Assembly: GCA_040382935.1 (NCBI GenBank) | Contig: JBEIEP010000008.1 | Coordinates: 15,031 to 79,030 of the forward strand | Reading direction: 5' to 3' | DNA length: 64,000 nt | Source: JALQUL01 sp040382935 | Lineage (GTDB): Bacteria > Pseudomonadota > Gammaproteobacteria > Burkholderiales > Burkholderiaceae_C | Shown here: positions 44,521 through 53,590 of the stretch, one piece after another | How the letters are laid out: the number at the start of each line of letters is the position of its first letter | How positions within the stretch are numbered: position 1 is the first letter of the stretch | Translations under genes and position numbers: made by a program | Notes under the pieces: model-generated | The model's database searches: none | What the model was told of the DNA's origin: nothing | The model's input: only the letters and a program-made list of their open reading frames with translations

Positions 44521-45132
44521 CTAGCGATAAAAAAGTTCTACGCGGCGATTCTTTGCTAACGCCTCGTCGGTGCTTGCAGGATCGGAAGGCTTTTCCTCGC
44601 CAAAACTCACACTTTCAATTTGGGCTTCGGACACACCCATTAGCGTCAAAGCACGTGCGACTGAATCAGCGCGGCGTTGCCCGAGCGCCAAGTTGTATTC
44701 ATTGCTGCCGGTGGCGTCTGTATGTCCCTCTATCGCAGCGCGGCGATTGCGATTGGCTTTTAACCACCGGGCGTGTGCATCAAGTACCGGCATGAACTCG
44801 GGGCGGATCTGAAAACTGTCAAGGTCAAAGTAAAGGACTTTGGTGACGTTGGCGGGTGCATCGCCCACTTTGAGTGAGTCCTGAGCGCTCACCTCAGTAA
44901 CCTGCGGCTGCGTGGTGGCCGTAGATGCGCCGGCGATGGTACTCCCTGTAGCCCTATCAACCCCCGTGCCCGCAATGCCCCCGGTACCGGTGGTCGTGCC
45001 GCCGCTTTGTTGAGGCTTGCCCGACAATAGCGAGGGCGTTTTGTCCTCAACGGGCGGTGCGTCAAGCTGTATGCCCGAGGCGCAGCCGCCAAGAAAAACT
45101 GAAAAGGCCAGAGCCAATGTGATCGCGTTCAT
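44521..45132 (-). CDS. pal: Peptidoglycan-associated lipoprotein
   Basis: 203 residues with signal peptide and lipobox FLGGC, a low-complexity Gly/Thr/Ala linker (residues 40-75, longer than in E. coli Pal) and a C-terminal OmpA-like peptidoglycan-binding domain (EGHTDATGSNEYNLALGQRR, AKNRRVELFYR). Anchors the outer membrane to peptidoglycan. AGGAG lies nine bases before the ATG. Confidence 0.96.
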   Translation of the reverse strand: MNAITLALAFSVFLGGCASGIQLDAPPVEDKTPSLLSGKPQQSGGTTTGTGGIAGTGVDRATGSTIAGASTATTQPQVTEVSAQDSLKVGDAPANVTKVLYFDLDSFQIRPEFMPVLDAHARWLKANRNRRAAIEGHTDATGSNEYNLALGQRRADSVARALTLMGVSEAQIESVSFGEEKPSDPASTDEALAKNRRVELFYR

Positions 45133-45182
45133 GCCTGATTACTCCTTGCGTCGAAATTCCCTTAGAGGTCTTTAGCCCCTGT

Positions 45183-46457
45183 TTACTGAAATGTTTTGGC
45201 CCATGCCGCTTGCCTGACCTCTCCATCGGCGGTTTGCAACCGTGAGACAACTTTACCGTCCAACGTGACGGACATCAAAACAGATTTTCCACCTTCTCGG
45301 GTAGTGAACAAAAGCAACTTCCCGTTGGGCGAAAACGAGGGACGCTCATCCCACCCACTATTGGTCAACGAGGTGATTGCTCCACTGCTCAAATCCATCG
45401 AATGAAGCCGAAATATGTTACCCGCCAACCGCGAGATATAGGCCATGGTTTTGCCATCCGCACTGAGCGCGGGCGATGTGTTGTAAGTGCCTGTAAAAGT
45501 AACCCGTTCGGCACTACCACCGGTTAAGGCCATCCTGTAAATCTGCGGCGAGCCCCCCCGATCACTAACAAAATAGAGTTGCTGTCCATCGGCACTGAAC
45601 GCGGCTTCGGTATCAATAGCAGACGATTGGGACAGGCGTTTTAGACCGGAACCGTCTGCATTCATTAAGAAAATTTGCGAGCCGCCGTCACGACTCAAGG
45701 TCAAGGCAATCTGCCCCCCATCCCGCGACCAGGCTGGGGCACTGTTGGAACCCTTGAAGTTGGCGACTGTTTGGCGTTGACCATCGCTAACGCGGTGGGT
45801 ATAGACCACAGGTTTACGGGCTTCAAATGACACATAGGCCAATTGCCCCCCTTTGGGTGACCAACTGGGTGAAATGATAGGCTCGTTGCTGGTGAGCGCT
45901 GCTGCCGCCCCCAGGCCATCGGCGTCGGCAACCCACAGCGTGTAGCGAGACCCCGCTTTGGTGATATAGGCAATTTGACTGGCAAAAATCCCGCTCTCGC
46001 CGGTTAACTTTTCATACACGTGGTTGGCCAGTTGGTGGGCTGCCAAACGCAGGTCGCCGGGTGAAACGGTCAGTTTTTTTCCTCCGATATCCAGTCCCTT
46101 GACCACATCCCATAGCCCAATGCGTAGTTCGAATCGGCCGTCTGGCAATGATGTCACACTGCCCGCAGCGAGAACGTCAGCGCCTTTTTGTCGCCAAAAT
46201 CCAAAATCAGGCTTGGATGCATCATCAGCCACAATGCCTTTGGTATCTAAGGCCAACATACTGCCGCTACGCTCTAGGTCGGCTTTTATAACGTTGGCGA
46301 TCGATTGTGGAATCTTGTCCTGCCCTTTGAACTCTGTAACAGCGACAGGAATTTGCGACAAGCCTACACCGCTGACCTCCACGCGCACTTGCGCCAAGGT
46401 GCTTGTCCTAATGAGCATTGCAAAAAAACAGATTGCGACTGAAATACCTATTCGCAT
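45183..46457 (-). CDS. tolB: Tol-Pal system periplasmic protein TolB
   Basis: 424 residues: signal peptide (ISVAICFFAMLIRTSTLAQV), N-terminal alpha/beta domain and a six-bladed beta-propeller with repeated motifs such as IISPSWSPKGGQLAYVSFE and PALSADGKTMAYIS. Binds Pal. The usual upstream genes tolQ, tolR and tolA are absent; the next gene upstream is a glycosyltransferase. Confidence 0.96.
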   Translation of the reverse strand: MRIGISVAICFFAMLIRTSTLAQVRVEVSGVGLSQIPVAVTEFKGQDKIPQSIANVIKADLERSGSMLALDTKGIVADDASKPDFGFWRQKGADVLAAGSVTSLPDGRFELRIGLWDVVKGLDIGGKKLTVSPGDLRLAAHQLANHVYEKLTGESGIFASQIAYITKAGSRYTLWVADADGLGAAAALTSNEPIISPSWSPKGGQLAYVSFEARKPVVYTHRVSDGQRQTVANFKGSNSAPAWSRDGGQIALTLSRDGGSQIFLMNADGSGLKRLSQSSAIDTEAAFSADGQQLYFVSDRGGSPQIYRMALTGGSAERVTFTGTYNTSPALSADGKTMAYISRLAGNIFRLHSMDLSSGAITSLTNSGWDERPSFSPNGKLLLFTTREGGKSVLMSVTLDGKVVSRLQTADGEVRQAAWAKTFQ

Positions 46458-46494
46458 GTCTCAACAAATGTTATGTGATCATTGTCAAAAGGCT

Positions 46495-47307
46495 TTATGC
46501 CCGCTTCAATGCGGCCTGACGCTGCAAGCAATACAGCGTGAGGTACTTGCCATAGGCGGCTTGGGCTTGCATGGTACACACCACCAATCCCATCGCACCA
46601 TCCAAAAATCCTAAACGCCATATATAACTTTTCAAAAAAGCAAACACACCAGACAAAAAAGCTCTGGCCAATGAAGTTCTGACACCCTTGGCGTGGCGCT
46701 GCTCAGCCCAAGCCTGACTATAACTGGACAATTTATGCCAGTAATGGGCGGGCGTGGGATAACTATAATGGAGTAATGAGTGGGTTAGGCGTCGTGCGGG
46801 TATGCCGCTTGTTACGACCCGTTCGTGCACCCTGTCGTCGCTAAACTGGCCGTTGCCACGCGGCCACAGGCGGGTGACGTAATCGGGTGTCCAGCCGCAA
46901 TGGTGAATCCTATGCCCAAAAAACTCAGTCAGTCGAGGCACAGATACCGACAGCGGCTGATTGTTGGAGACAATCTGCTCAATCTCTTGCGCCAGTTCGG
47001 GGGTCACGCGTTCGTCGGCATCCAATGACAGCACCCAGGGTTGATTTGCCAGGGCCAGCGCGCGGTTTTTCTGCGCACCAAAACCGGGCCAAGGGGTGTT
47101 AACGTGAACCTCCGCCCCCAACGCGCGGGCCAAATGTACCGTATCGTCTGTGCTTGCCCCATCCAACACCACCACCTGGCGTGCAAAGCTAACCGAAGCA
47201 ATGCAATCACCTATATTGCTTGCCTCGTTATAGGTGATGATGATGACCGAAAGAGGCAGTGATTGCGGCGTTGGTGTTGAACAGAGGGTGCTTTTCATGG
47301 CGGTCAT
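46495..47307 (-). CDS. Family 2 glycosyltransferase, LPS core WaaE-like
   Basis: 270 residues from ATG 47307 (MTAMKST; a second ATG at 47298 is possible); the open frame runs on to 47526 but would overlap the divergent msbA. GT-A motifs: LSVIIITYNEASNIGDCI, the aspartates VLDGASTDDTV and LSLDADERVTPE. Related to WaaE/KdtX-type transferases that add sugars to the lipopolysaccharide inner core. Divergent from msbA, the lipid A flippase, which fits an LPS role. Confidence 0.85.
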   Translation of the reverse strand: MTAMKSTLCSTPTPQSLPLSVIIITYNEASNIGDCIASVSFARQVVVLDGASTDDTVHLARALGAEVHVNTPWPGFGAQKNRALALANQPWVLSLDADERVTPELAQEIEQIVSNNQPLSVSVPRLTEFFGHRIHHCGWTPDYVTRLWPRGNGQFSDDRVHERVVTSGIPARRLTHSLLHYSYPTPAHYWHKLSSYSQAWAEQRHAKGVRTSLARAFLSGVFAFLKSYIWRLGFLDGAMGLVVCTMQAQAAYGKYLTLYCLQRQAALKRA

Positions 47308-47374
47308 TATGGCCCAATCGGGTTGTATGTAAACTGATTGATAATCGCCCACACCTCTGCTCCTTTGGTCGCCC

Positions 47375-49156
47375 ATGAAGTTGTCTCCTAGCGATAGCAA
47401 TGCCTCTTCCGCCCCGGCGATCACCCAATCGTTGTGGTCCCGGTTTGCGCGACTGTTTCCGTATTTTGGTGAACCCAAATCGGCCTGGGCTGTTGCCGTC
47501 GGGGCAACGGTCCTTGCAGCATGCACTGAGCCATTGATCCCCGCCGCGCTTCGGCTTTTGCTGGACAGGGGCTTTCAAAAAGGGGCCATTGACGTCTGGA
47601 TCGTCCCTGTCGCACTCCTGGTTTTGTTTGGCATCAGGGGCATGGCAGGTTACGTGACGGAGCTGGCGTTGGTGCACCTCTCAGCCCGTGGTTTAAAGCG
47701 CCTGCGCGAACATATGTTTGCCAAGTTGCAAAGTGCCCGCCTTGACGTTTTCAAACAGCAAGCGGGGAGCGAATTGGCCAACACCGTGGTGTACGAGGTA
47801 CAAAACGGCTCCACGATGCTGGTGAACTCGGTGATCACGCTGGTGCGCGATAGCGTGACCTTGTTGGCTTTGGTCACCTATTTATTCTGGATGAATTGGC
47901 AGCTCACACTGGTTGTGGCGGTCATGCTGCCTGCGGTGGCATGGGTGATGGTGGTACTGAGCCGTCGCCTTTATGGATTGTCAAAGTCCACCCAGGCGGC
48001 CACCGACAGATTGGCCTATGTAGTGGAAGAAAACGTACTGGCCCATCGTGATGTGCGCCTGCACAACGCCCAAGACCAGCAGGCACGGCGCTTTTCAGCG
48101 ATCAGCGAAGAACTCAGGCGCCTGTCGGTACGCGCGACGAGTGCTTCAGCGGCCATGAAACCCATTACCCAAATGCTGGCGGCCTTTGCCTTGGCGACGG
48201 TGATTTCCATCGCCTTGTTGCAAAGCAACCAGAAAGGCGTGACGGTAGGCGACTTTACGGCCTTTGTGACCGCCATGCTGCTGCTGGTTGCACCCATCAA
48301 GCATTTGTCCGAAATTGCCAGTCCTATTACCCGTGGTCTTGCGGCGATCGAAAGGGGCTTTGATCTGTTGGACAGGTGTCCCGATGAATCGGACGGGCAA
48401 TTCAACGCGACAGCATCTAAAGGACATATCGAGTTTAAAGATGTATCGGTCAAGTATTCTGATGATGCCGGCTATGCCGTGAAGGAGATTAACCTTGGCA
48501 TTGCGGCAGGTGAAACCGTGGCTTTTGTAGGCGCATCTGGTTCGGGAAAGACCACTTTGGTGAACCTTTTGGCGCGTTTTGTTAATCCCAGCAGCGGACA
48601 GGTGATGCTCGATGGGACAGATGTGCTGCAATGGCAACTACCTGCGCTTCGGGCACAGCTGGCCATGGTGAGCCAGCACGTCTATATGCTCAACACATCC
48701 ATTGCTGAGAACATTGCTCTTGGCCAGACAGTGGACCGTGAACGCGTAGTGGCCTGTTTGAAGGCCGCCCACCTGGAAGCTTTTGTGGCCGAGCTACCCG
48801 ATGGCATAGACCACCGCGTGGGGCATAACGCCACCAGTCTATCAGGGGGGCAACGGCAGAGGCTTGCCATTGCACGGGCCTTGTACAAAAACGCACCGGT
48901 TTTGATCCTGGACGAAGCAACTTCGGCCTTGGATGCCGAGTCCGAGCGCGCCGTTCAGGAGGGCCTTTCCAACTTAATGCAGGGGCGCACATGTTTGGTG
49001 ATTGCCCACCGCTTGTCGACTGTCGAACACGCCGACCGCATAGTGGTGATGGACGCGGGCAAAATCATCGAGCAGGGTAGCCACCGCCAACTACTGGTCA
49101 ATGGTGGCCCTTACGCACGCCTGTACCAAATGGGACTGGGATCGGGCGGAATTTGA
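47375..49156 (+). CDS. msbA: Lipid A export ABC transporter, MsbA-like
   Basis: 593-residue half-transporter: six-helix membrane domain (to about residue 330) plus an ATPase with Walker A GASGSGKTT, Q-loop SQHVYML, signature SLSGGQRQR, Walker B VLILDEATSALDAE and switch histidine VIAHRLSTVEHA. It most likely flips lipid A-core across the inner membrane. Divergently placed to the glycosyltransferase. Confidence 0.9.
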   Translation: MKLSPSDSNASSAPAITQSLWSRFARLFPYFGEPKSAWAVAVGATVLAACTEPLIPAALRLLLDRGFQKGAIDVWIVPVALLVLFGIRGMAGYVTELALVHLSARGLKRLREHMFAKLQSARLDVFKQQAGSELANTVVYEVQNGSTMLVNSVITLVRDSVTLLALVTYLFWMNWQLTLVVAVMLPAVAWVMVVLSRRLYGLSKSTQAATDRLAYVVEENVLAHRDVRLHNAQDQQARRFSAISEELRRLSVRATSASAAMKPITQMLAAFALATVISIALLQSNQKGVTVGDFTAFVTAMLLLVAPIKHLSEIASPITRGLAAIERGFDLLDRCPDESDGQFNATASKGHIEFKDVSVKYSDDAGYAVKEINLGIAAGETVAFVGASGSGKTTLVNLLARFVNPSSGQVMLDGTDVLQWQLPALRAQLAMVSQHVYMLNTSIAENIALGQTVDRERVVACLKAAHLEAFVAELPDGIDHRVGHNATSLSGGQRQRLAIARALYKNAPVLILDEATSALDAESERAVQEGLSNLMQGRTCLVIAHRLSTVEHADRIVVMDAGKIIEQGSHRQLLVNGGPYARLYQMGLGSGGI

Positions 49157-49169
49157 ACCTGGTGCGTTC

Positions 49170-50672
49170 TTAAAGCAGCACAACGTCGTAATGGTCTTGC
49201 ACCATGGCTGTCTCTGTCTGTAGAAAAATCGGCTTTTTAATGAAATCGCTTAACTCAGCCAAGTGTTGACTCTCCTCGTCCAGCAAGATGTCAATGACCA
49301 AGGGTGAGGCAATGATGCGGATTTCCTTGGGATTGAACTGTCGTGATTGACGCAGTATTTCCCTAAGGATGTCGTAGGCCACGGTACGTACCGTTTTAAT
49401 CAAGCCCTTGCCCTCACAAACCGGGCACAACTCGGAGAGCAAATGGGCCAGCGATTCACGGGTGCGCTTGCGTGTCATCTCTACCAAGCCCAACTGCGAA
49501 AAACCACTGAACATCGTTTTTACCCTGTCATACGCGAGTTGCTTTTTTAACTCAGCCAGTACTGCTTCACGGTGGTCCGGTCGCACCATATCAATAAAGT
49601 CAAGGATGATGATGCCTCCCAGATTGCGCAATCGCAGTTGGCGCGCAATGGCTTGGGAGGCCTCTAGGTTGGTTTTGTAAATCGTATCGTCAAAATTGCG
49701 CGCACCCACATACCCACCTGTATTGACGTCTACCGTCGTCAAGGCCTCGGTTTGGTCGATGATGAGGTAGCCGCCCGACTTCAAATCAACGCGCCGCCCC
49801 AGCGCTTTATTGATTTCGTCGTCTACGGCGTAGAGGTCAAAAATCGGCCGCTCGCCCGTGTAATGCTGTAACTTTTGAACGGCGCGTGGCATGTAGCGCT
49901 GACCAAAGGCTTGTAAGGTCTGAAATTGCTCTCTGGAGTCGATGCGCACGGATTGGGTGGACTCATGCACCAAATCCCTAAAGACGCGCTCCAGCAAGTT
50001 GAGATCGCGGTGCACTAGGCTCATAGGCGCCATCGTTTTGGTGCCCTGAACAATGGCGTCCCAGGCGCGGCGCAGGTAGGCGATGTCCTCATGCAGCTCA
50101 TCATCGCCAGCGTCTTCGGCGTTGGTGCGCAAAATAAAACCGGTACTGGCTTGTGGGTTATCGGCTTTTGCCAATGCCCGTACCCGCTCCTTCAGCGCGT
50201 GTCGTTGCTCCTGGGGTATCTTTTGGGAAACGCCAATGTGGTTGTCCTGCGGCAAGTACACCAATTGCCTACCGGCGATGCTGATTTGGGTCGATAGGCG
50301 TGCGCCCTTAGTGCCCAAGGGGTCTTTAATCACCTGAACCAGTAAGGTTTGGCCTTCAAACACCTGCTTTTCAATGGGCACGGGGATTACGGGGCCAGCC
50401 CCATCGCCTTTGCTATCCGCGCCATCGGCGTGGCGTGCAGAGATGGTGCTGATCAGGTCGCCCACATGCAAAAAAGCCGCACGGTCGAGTCCGATGTTGA
50501 TAAAGGCCGACTGCATACCGGGCAATACCCGAGTGACTTTGCCAAGGTAGACATTGCCCACCAGTCCACGCTCCAAGGCTCGTTCCAGGTGCAGCTCTTG
50601 AACGGCACCGTTTTCAATCACCGCGACGCGGGTTTCCTGCGGTGACCAGTTGATCAGAATGTCTTGTTGCAT
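49170..50672 (-). CDS. rng: Ribonuclease G
   Basis: 500 residues, RNase E/G catalytic core without the long RNase E tail. S1 domain (GNVYLGKVTRVLPGMQSAFI), DNase-I-like catalytic segment with the Mg-binding aspartates (TVDVNTGGYVGARNFDDT and ILDFIDMVRPDHREAVLAEL) and the zinc-link CPVCEGKG. Matures 16S rRNA 5' ends and decays mRNA. Its start overlaps the maf stop by 19 bases. Confidence 0.95.
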   Translation of the reverse strand: MQQDILINWSPQETRVAVIENGAVQELHLERALERGLVGNVYLGKVTRVLPGMQSAFINIGLDRAAFLHVGDLISTISARHADGADSKGDGAGPVIPVPIEKQVFEGQTLLVQVIKDPLGTKGARLSTQISIAGRQLVYLPQDNHIGVSQKIPQEQRHALKERVRALAKADNPQASTGFILRTNAEDAGDDELHEDIAYLRRAWDAIVQGTKTMAPMSLVHRDLNLLERVFRDLVHESTQSVRIDSREQFQTLQAFGQRYMPRAVQKLQHYTGERPIFDLYAVDDEINKALGRRVDLKSGGYLIIDQTEALTTVDVNTGGYVGARNFDDTIYKTNLEASQAIARQLRLRNLGGIIILDFIDMVRPDHREAVLAELKKQLAYDRVKTMFSGFSQLGLVEMTRKRTRESLAHLLSELCPVCEGKGLIKTVRTVAYDILREILRQSRQFNPKEIRIIASPLVIDILLDEESQHLAELSDFIKKPIFLQTETAMVQDHYDVVLL

Positions 50673-51274
50673 GGCCCAATGCTACCGCAGTACCCAATGG
50701 ACGCCAGCAGCGCCGCTGTTTCGTACAGGGGCAACCCCACCACGCCCGAGTAGCTGCCTGACAGCTTGGCAACAAAAGCCCCTGCCTGGCCTTGGATGCC
50801 ATACGCACCGGCTTTGCCAAAGGGCTCGCCCGACTCCACATAGGCCTCAATCTGGGCGGCACTCAAGGCACCAAACTGCACGCGGGTGGTGCTGGAGATG
50901 GCAAGGCGCTTGTCGCCCCATTGCACGGCAACTGCTGTAAGTACCCGGTGCTCGCGGCCGGCCAAAAGGGCCAACATGGACTTGGCTTCTTGCGCAGACG
51001 CTGGTTTGCCCAGAATGGTTCGCCCTATGCAAACCGTGGTGTCAGCGCACAACACCGGGGCAGATGGTTTGCCAAGCGCCTTGAGCCGCGCCAGTGCAGC
51101 GTCAAGTTTTAGGCCGGTCACACGCTTGACGTAAGGGCTGGGCGCCTCGCCCACCAGGGGCTCTTCTAGTCGCTCAGAGGCCTCGCTGGAGGCGGGCAAC
51201 AAAACCTCAAACGCAATCCCTATTTGCGTGAGCAATGCCTGGCGGCGTGGGCTTTGGGAGGCAAGGTAAATCAT
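50654..51274 (-). CDS. maf: Maf-family nucleotide pyrophosphatase
   Basis: 206 residues beginning MIYLASQSPRRQALLTQIG, with CADTTVCIG and the catalytic aspartate region, then EPFGKAGAYGIQGQAGAFVA and SYSGVVGLPLYET. Maf proteins hydrolyse non-canonical or pyrimidine nucleoside triphosphates. The sequence pattern suits the YhdE group (dTTP/UTP). Overlaps rng. Confidence 0.93.
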   Translation of the reverse strand: MIYLASQSPRRQALLTQIGIAFEVLLPASSEASERLEEPLVGEAPSPYVKRVTGLKLDAALARLKALGKPSAPVLCADTTVCIGRTILGKPASAQEAKSMLALLAGREHRVLTAVAVQWGDKRLAISSTTRVQFGALSAAQIEAYVESGEPFGKAGAYGIQGQAGAFVAKLSGSYSGVVGLPLYETAALLASIGYCGSIGPCNKTF

Positions 51275-51292
51275 ATTGGCACAGTGCCCGCA

Positions 51293-51760
51293 CTAATCGC
51301 GGTGGTAGGGGTGGTTGGCCATCAAAGACCAAGCCCGGTACAACTGCTCAATCAGCAGCACCCGCACCATGGCATGGGGCAAGGTGAGGTCAGACAGCTT
51401 GACCAGTGCATGGGCCTGTTGCTTAAGCGCGGGGTCCAAACCGTCGGGGCCACCAATCAGCCAGGTGCACTCCAAGCATTCGTCCTGCCAGCCTTGCAAT
51501 TGCGTTGCCAGGGTACGGGTGGACCATCCTTTACCCCGTTCGTCCAACGCAACCACCTGGCTCCCATTGGGAATCGCCGCTTCGATGCGAAGCCGTTCAG
51601 CGGCCATCAATTGGGCAGGGGTCTTGCCCGAACGCGGTTCGGCTTTTACGGTGCGCAGCACCGGTTTGAAGTCGGCAGGAAATCGCTTGAGGTAGTCGGC
51701 AATCGCCACATCTACCCATGCGGGCATTTTTTGACCAACGGCAACGATGGTGATTTTCAA
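51293..51760 (-). CDS. rlmH: 23S rRNA pseudouridine-1915 N3-methyltransferase
   Basis: 155-residue SPOUT methyltransferase. MKITIVAVGQKMPAWVDVAI at the start, the SAM-binding knot FLIGGPDG-like segment TWLIGGPDGLDPALKQQAHA, and the C-terminal LPHAMVRVLLIEQLYRAWSL are family features. Methylates pseudouridine 1915 in helix 69 of the ribosome. Lies between rsfS and maf, a common order. Confidence 0.96.
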   Translation of the reverse strand: MKITIVAVGQKMPAWVDVAIADYLKRFPADFKPVLRTVKAEPRSGKTPAQLMAAERLRIEAAIPNGSQVVALDERGKGWSTRTLATQLQGWQDECLECTWLIGGPDGLDPALKQQAHALVKLSDLTLPHAMVRVLLIEQLYRAWSLMANHPYHRD

Positions 51761-51790
51761 GCGCTACCCCGCTTCAATCCCACCCAGGGT

Positions 51791-52579
51791 TTAGGCAGAG
51801 CGTGCCCTGGGAGCCCGTTTGGCCACCGTTTTTTTCGCCGGTGCGCCCTTGGCCTTGACCACGATTTTTTTAACCACCACGGTTTTGCTAGGTGCTTTGG
51901 TAGCTGATTTCACAGCGGGCTTTGCAACCCGCTTAACCGCAGCTTTGGCCGGTGCTTTGGCGCTTGGCTTTGCCGCAGCCTTTGCGACAACTTTTCCTAC
52001 GGCCTTTACCGCGCTTTTGACCGCGGTCTTTGCCCCTGTTTTGGGCGACGCTTTGGCAGAAACTATTGATGGTTTTGGACTGGCTATTTTCGCACCGGCG
52101 TGGGTCACCTTGGCTGCAACTTTAGCGCTGGGTTTTGCGCCTTTTGCCGTGGTGCCATCTTCTACGGCCGCCACTTCACGGGCGAATGTTTTGGCGTGCG
52201 AAGCCACACGCTTGCTGCTTGCCAAGCGCACCGGCGTCTCGCCCCACAATTCTTCCAGGCGGTAATACTGGCGAATGATCGGTTGCATCACGTGTACCAC
52301 CGCTTGGCCACAATCCACAATGATCCACTCGCCGTTATCCTCGCCTTCAAGCCTAGGCTTGACAAAACCTGCATCCTTTACGGCCTCGCGCACGGCCATG
52401 GCCAAGGCGCGGGTTTGCCGGTTGGAGGTACCAGAGGCCACAATCACCCGCTCAAACAGGGGTGACAGGGTTTCGGTGTTGAACACTTGGATGTCTTGCG
52501 CTTTTACGCCCTCCAAGGCGTCTACGATCAGACGTTGTAGTTTTTGAATGTTGCGCTTTGCGCTGGTTTCGTTGCTCAT
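51791..52579 (-). CDS. rsfS: Ribosomal silencing factor RsfS with a histone-H1-like tail
   Basis: 262 residues. The first ~115 form a normal RsfS domain (IVDALEGVKAQDIQVFNTET, VIVASGTSNRQTRALAMAV, GEWIIVDCGQAVVHVMQPI) that blocks joining of ribosomal subunits by binding L14. From about residue 145 to the end it is almost only Lys, Ala, Pro, Val, Ser and Thr, in AAAKPSAKAPAK-like repeats, strongly basic. RsfS is usually 105-140 residues, so the tail doubles it. The tail may bind rRNA or DNA; its role is unknown. Confidence 0.95.
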   Translation of the reverse strand: MSNETSAKRNIQKLQRLIVDALEGVKAQDIQVFNTETLSPLFERVIVASGTSNRQTRALAMAVREAVKDAGFVKPRLEGEDNGEWIIVDCGQAVVHVMQPIIRQYYRLEELWGETPVRLASSKRVASHAKTFAREVAAVEDGTTAKGAKPSAKVAAKVTHAGAKIASPKPSIVSAKASPKTGAKTAVKSAVKAVGKVVAKAAAKPSAKAPAKAAVKRVAKPAVKSATKAPSKTVVVKKIVVKAKGAPAKKTVAKRAPRARSA

Positions 52580-52642
52580 GTAGGGCCTTTTAAATCAGGG
52601 GTTGAATATACCCTGTTGGGTAGACGGCAAAATCTGCCGCGC

Positions 52643-53590
52643 CTAAATCCACTCTTTGCGAACCAAGAAATCAGTTAACAGTTGATGCTCAGGCGAGCCG
52701 GTCTCGGGTGTGCGTTGGTAGCGCCAGGCCACCAATGCAGGCATGGACAGCAAAATCGACTCGGTGCGCCCGCCCGACTGCAACCCGAAATGGGTGCCAC
52801 GGTCCCACACTAGGTTGAACTCCACGTAACGTCCGCGTCTCACCAGTTGGTGTTCGCGTTCGCGTTCACCAAAAGGTATGCCGCTGCGGCGCTCAACAAG
52901 CGGAAGGTAGGCGGGCAAAAAGCAATTGCCCACAGCCTGCATCATGGCCAAGCTGCCTGCAAAGCCCAACTCCGAAAAGTCATCAAAAAACAAGCCCCCT
53001 ACCCCGCGTTGCTCTTGACGGTGTTTGAGGAAAAAGTATTCATCACACCAAGTTTTGAAGCGGGGGTATTTGTCTGCACCAAACGGATCTACGGCATTTT
53101 TGCAAGTCGTATGAAAATGAACGGCGTCCTCAACAAAACCATAGTAGGGCGTCAAGTCCAGCCCGCCGCCGAACCAGCACACCCAGTGGCCGTCGGGGTG
53201 AAGCGCTGAAATCATGCGAACGTTCATGTGAACGGTGGGAACATAGGGGTTGCGTGGGTGAAACACCAATGAAACGCCCATGGCTTCAAACGGTGACCCT
53301 GCCAACTCGGACCGGTGTTGCGTGGCCGAGGGCGGAAGTTGCTTGCCACTGACGTGTGAGAAGCCGCACCCGGCCCGTTCAAACACCGAGCCGCCTTCCA
53401 AAATTTGGGTAATCCCCCGCCCTTGCAAAGGCTCGCTAGGCGCTTTCTCCCAGGCGTCAATCAAAAAAGGCGTGCCATCCACAGCAGCGATGGCTGCTGT
53501 GATGCGCGTTTGCAGCGCCATCAACCAATCGCGCACACCCAAAACGGTTGAGCGGTCAACCTGCATGGTAGGTGCGTCAACCGCCTTCAT
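52643..53590 (-). CDS. hemF: Coproporphyrinogen III oxidase, aerobic
   Basis: 315 residues with family stretches GAGCGFSHVSG-like FERAGCGFSHVSG, HPRNPYVPTVHMNVR, WWFGGG-like CWFGGGLDLTPYYGFVEDA and RGRYVEFNLVWDRGTHFGLQ. Oxygen-dependent haem synthesis step, complementing hemN, so the cell can make haem at any oxygen level. Its ATG overlaps the stop of the acyltransferase upstream (ATGA). Confidence 0.96.
   Translation of the reverse strand: MKAVDAPTMQVDRSTVLGVRDWLMALQTRITAAIAAVDGTPFLIDAWEKAPSEPLQGRGITQILEGGSVFERAGCGFSHVSGKQLPPSATQHRSELAGSPFEAMGVSLVFHPRNPYVPTVHMNVRMISALHPDGHWVCWFGGGLDLTPYYGFVEDAVHFHTTCKNAVDPFGADKYPRFKTWCDEYFFLKHRQEQRGVGGLFFDDFSELGFAGSLAMMQAVGNCFLPAYLPLVERRSGIPFGEREREHQLVRRGRYVEFNLVWDRGTHFGLQSGGRTESILLSMPALVAWRYQRTPETGSPEHQLLTDFLVRKEWI

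Noticed and set aside
51819..52265. Plus-strand hydrophobic frame opposite the rsfS tail
   Set aside because: The Lys/Ala-rich tail produces a Phe/Ala/Leu-rich antisense frame by codon complementarity; the minus strand continues a clear RsfS domain.
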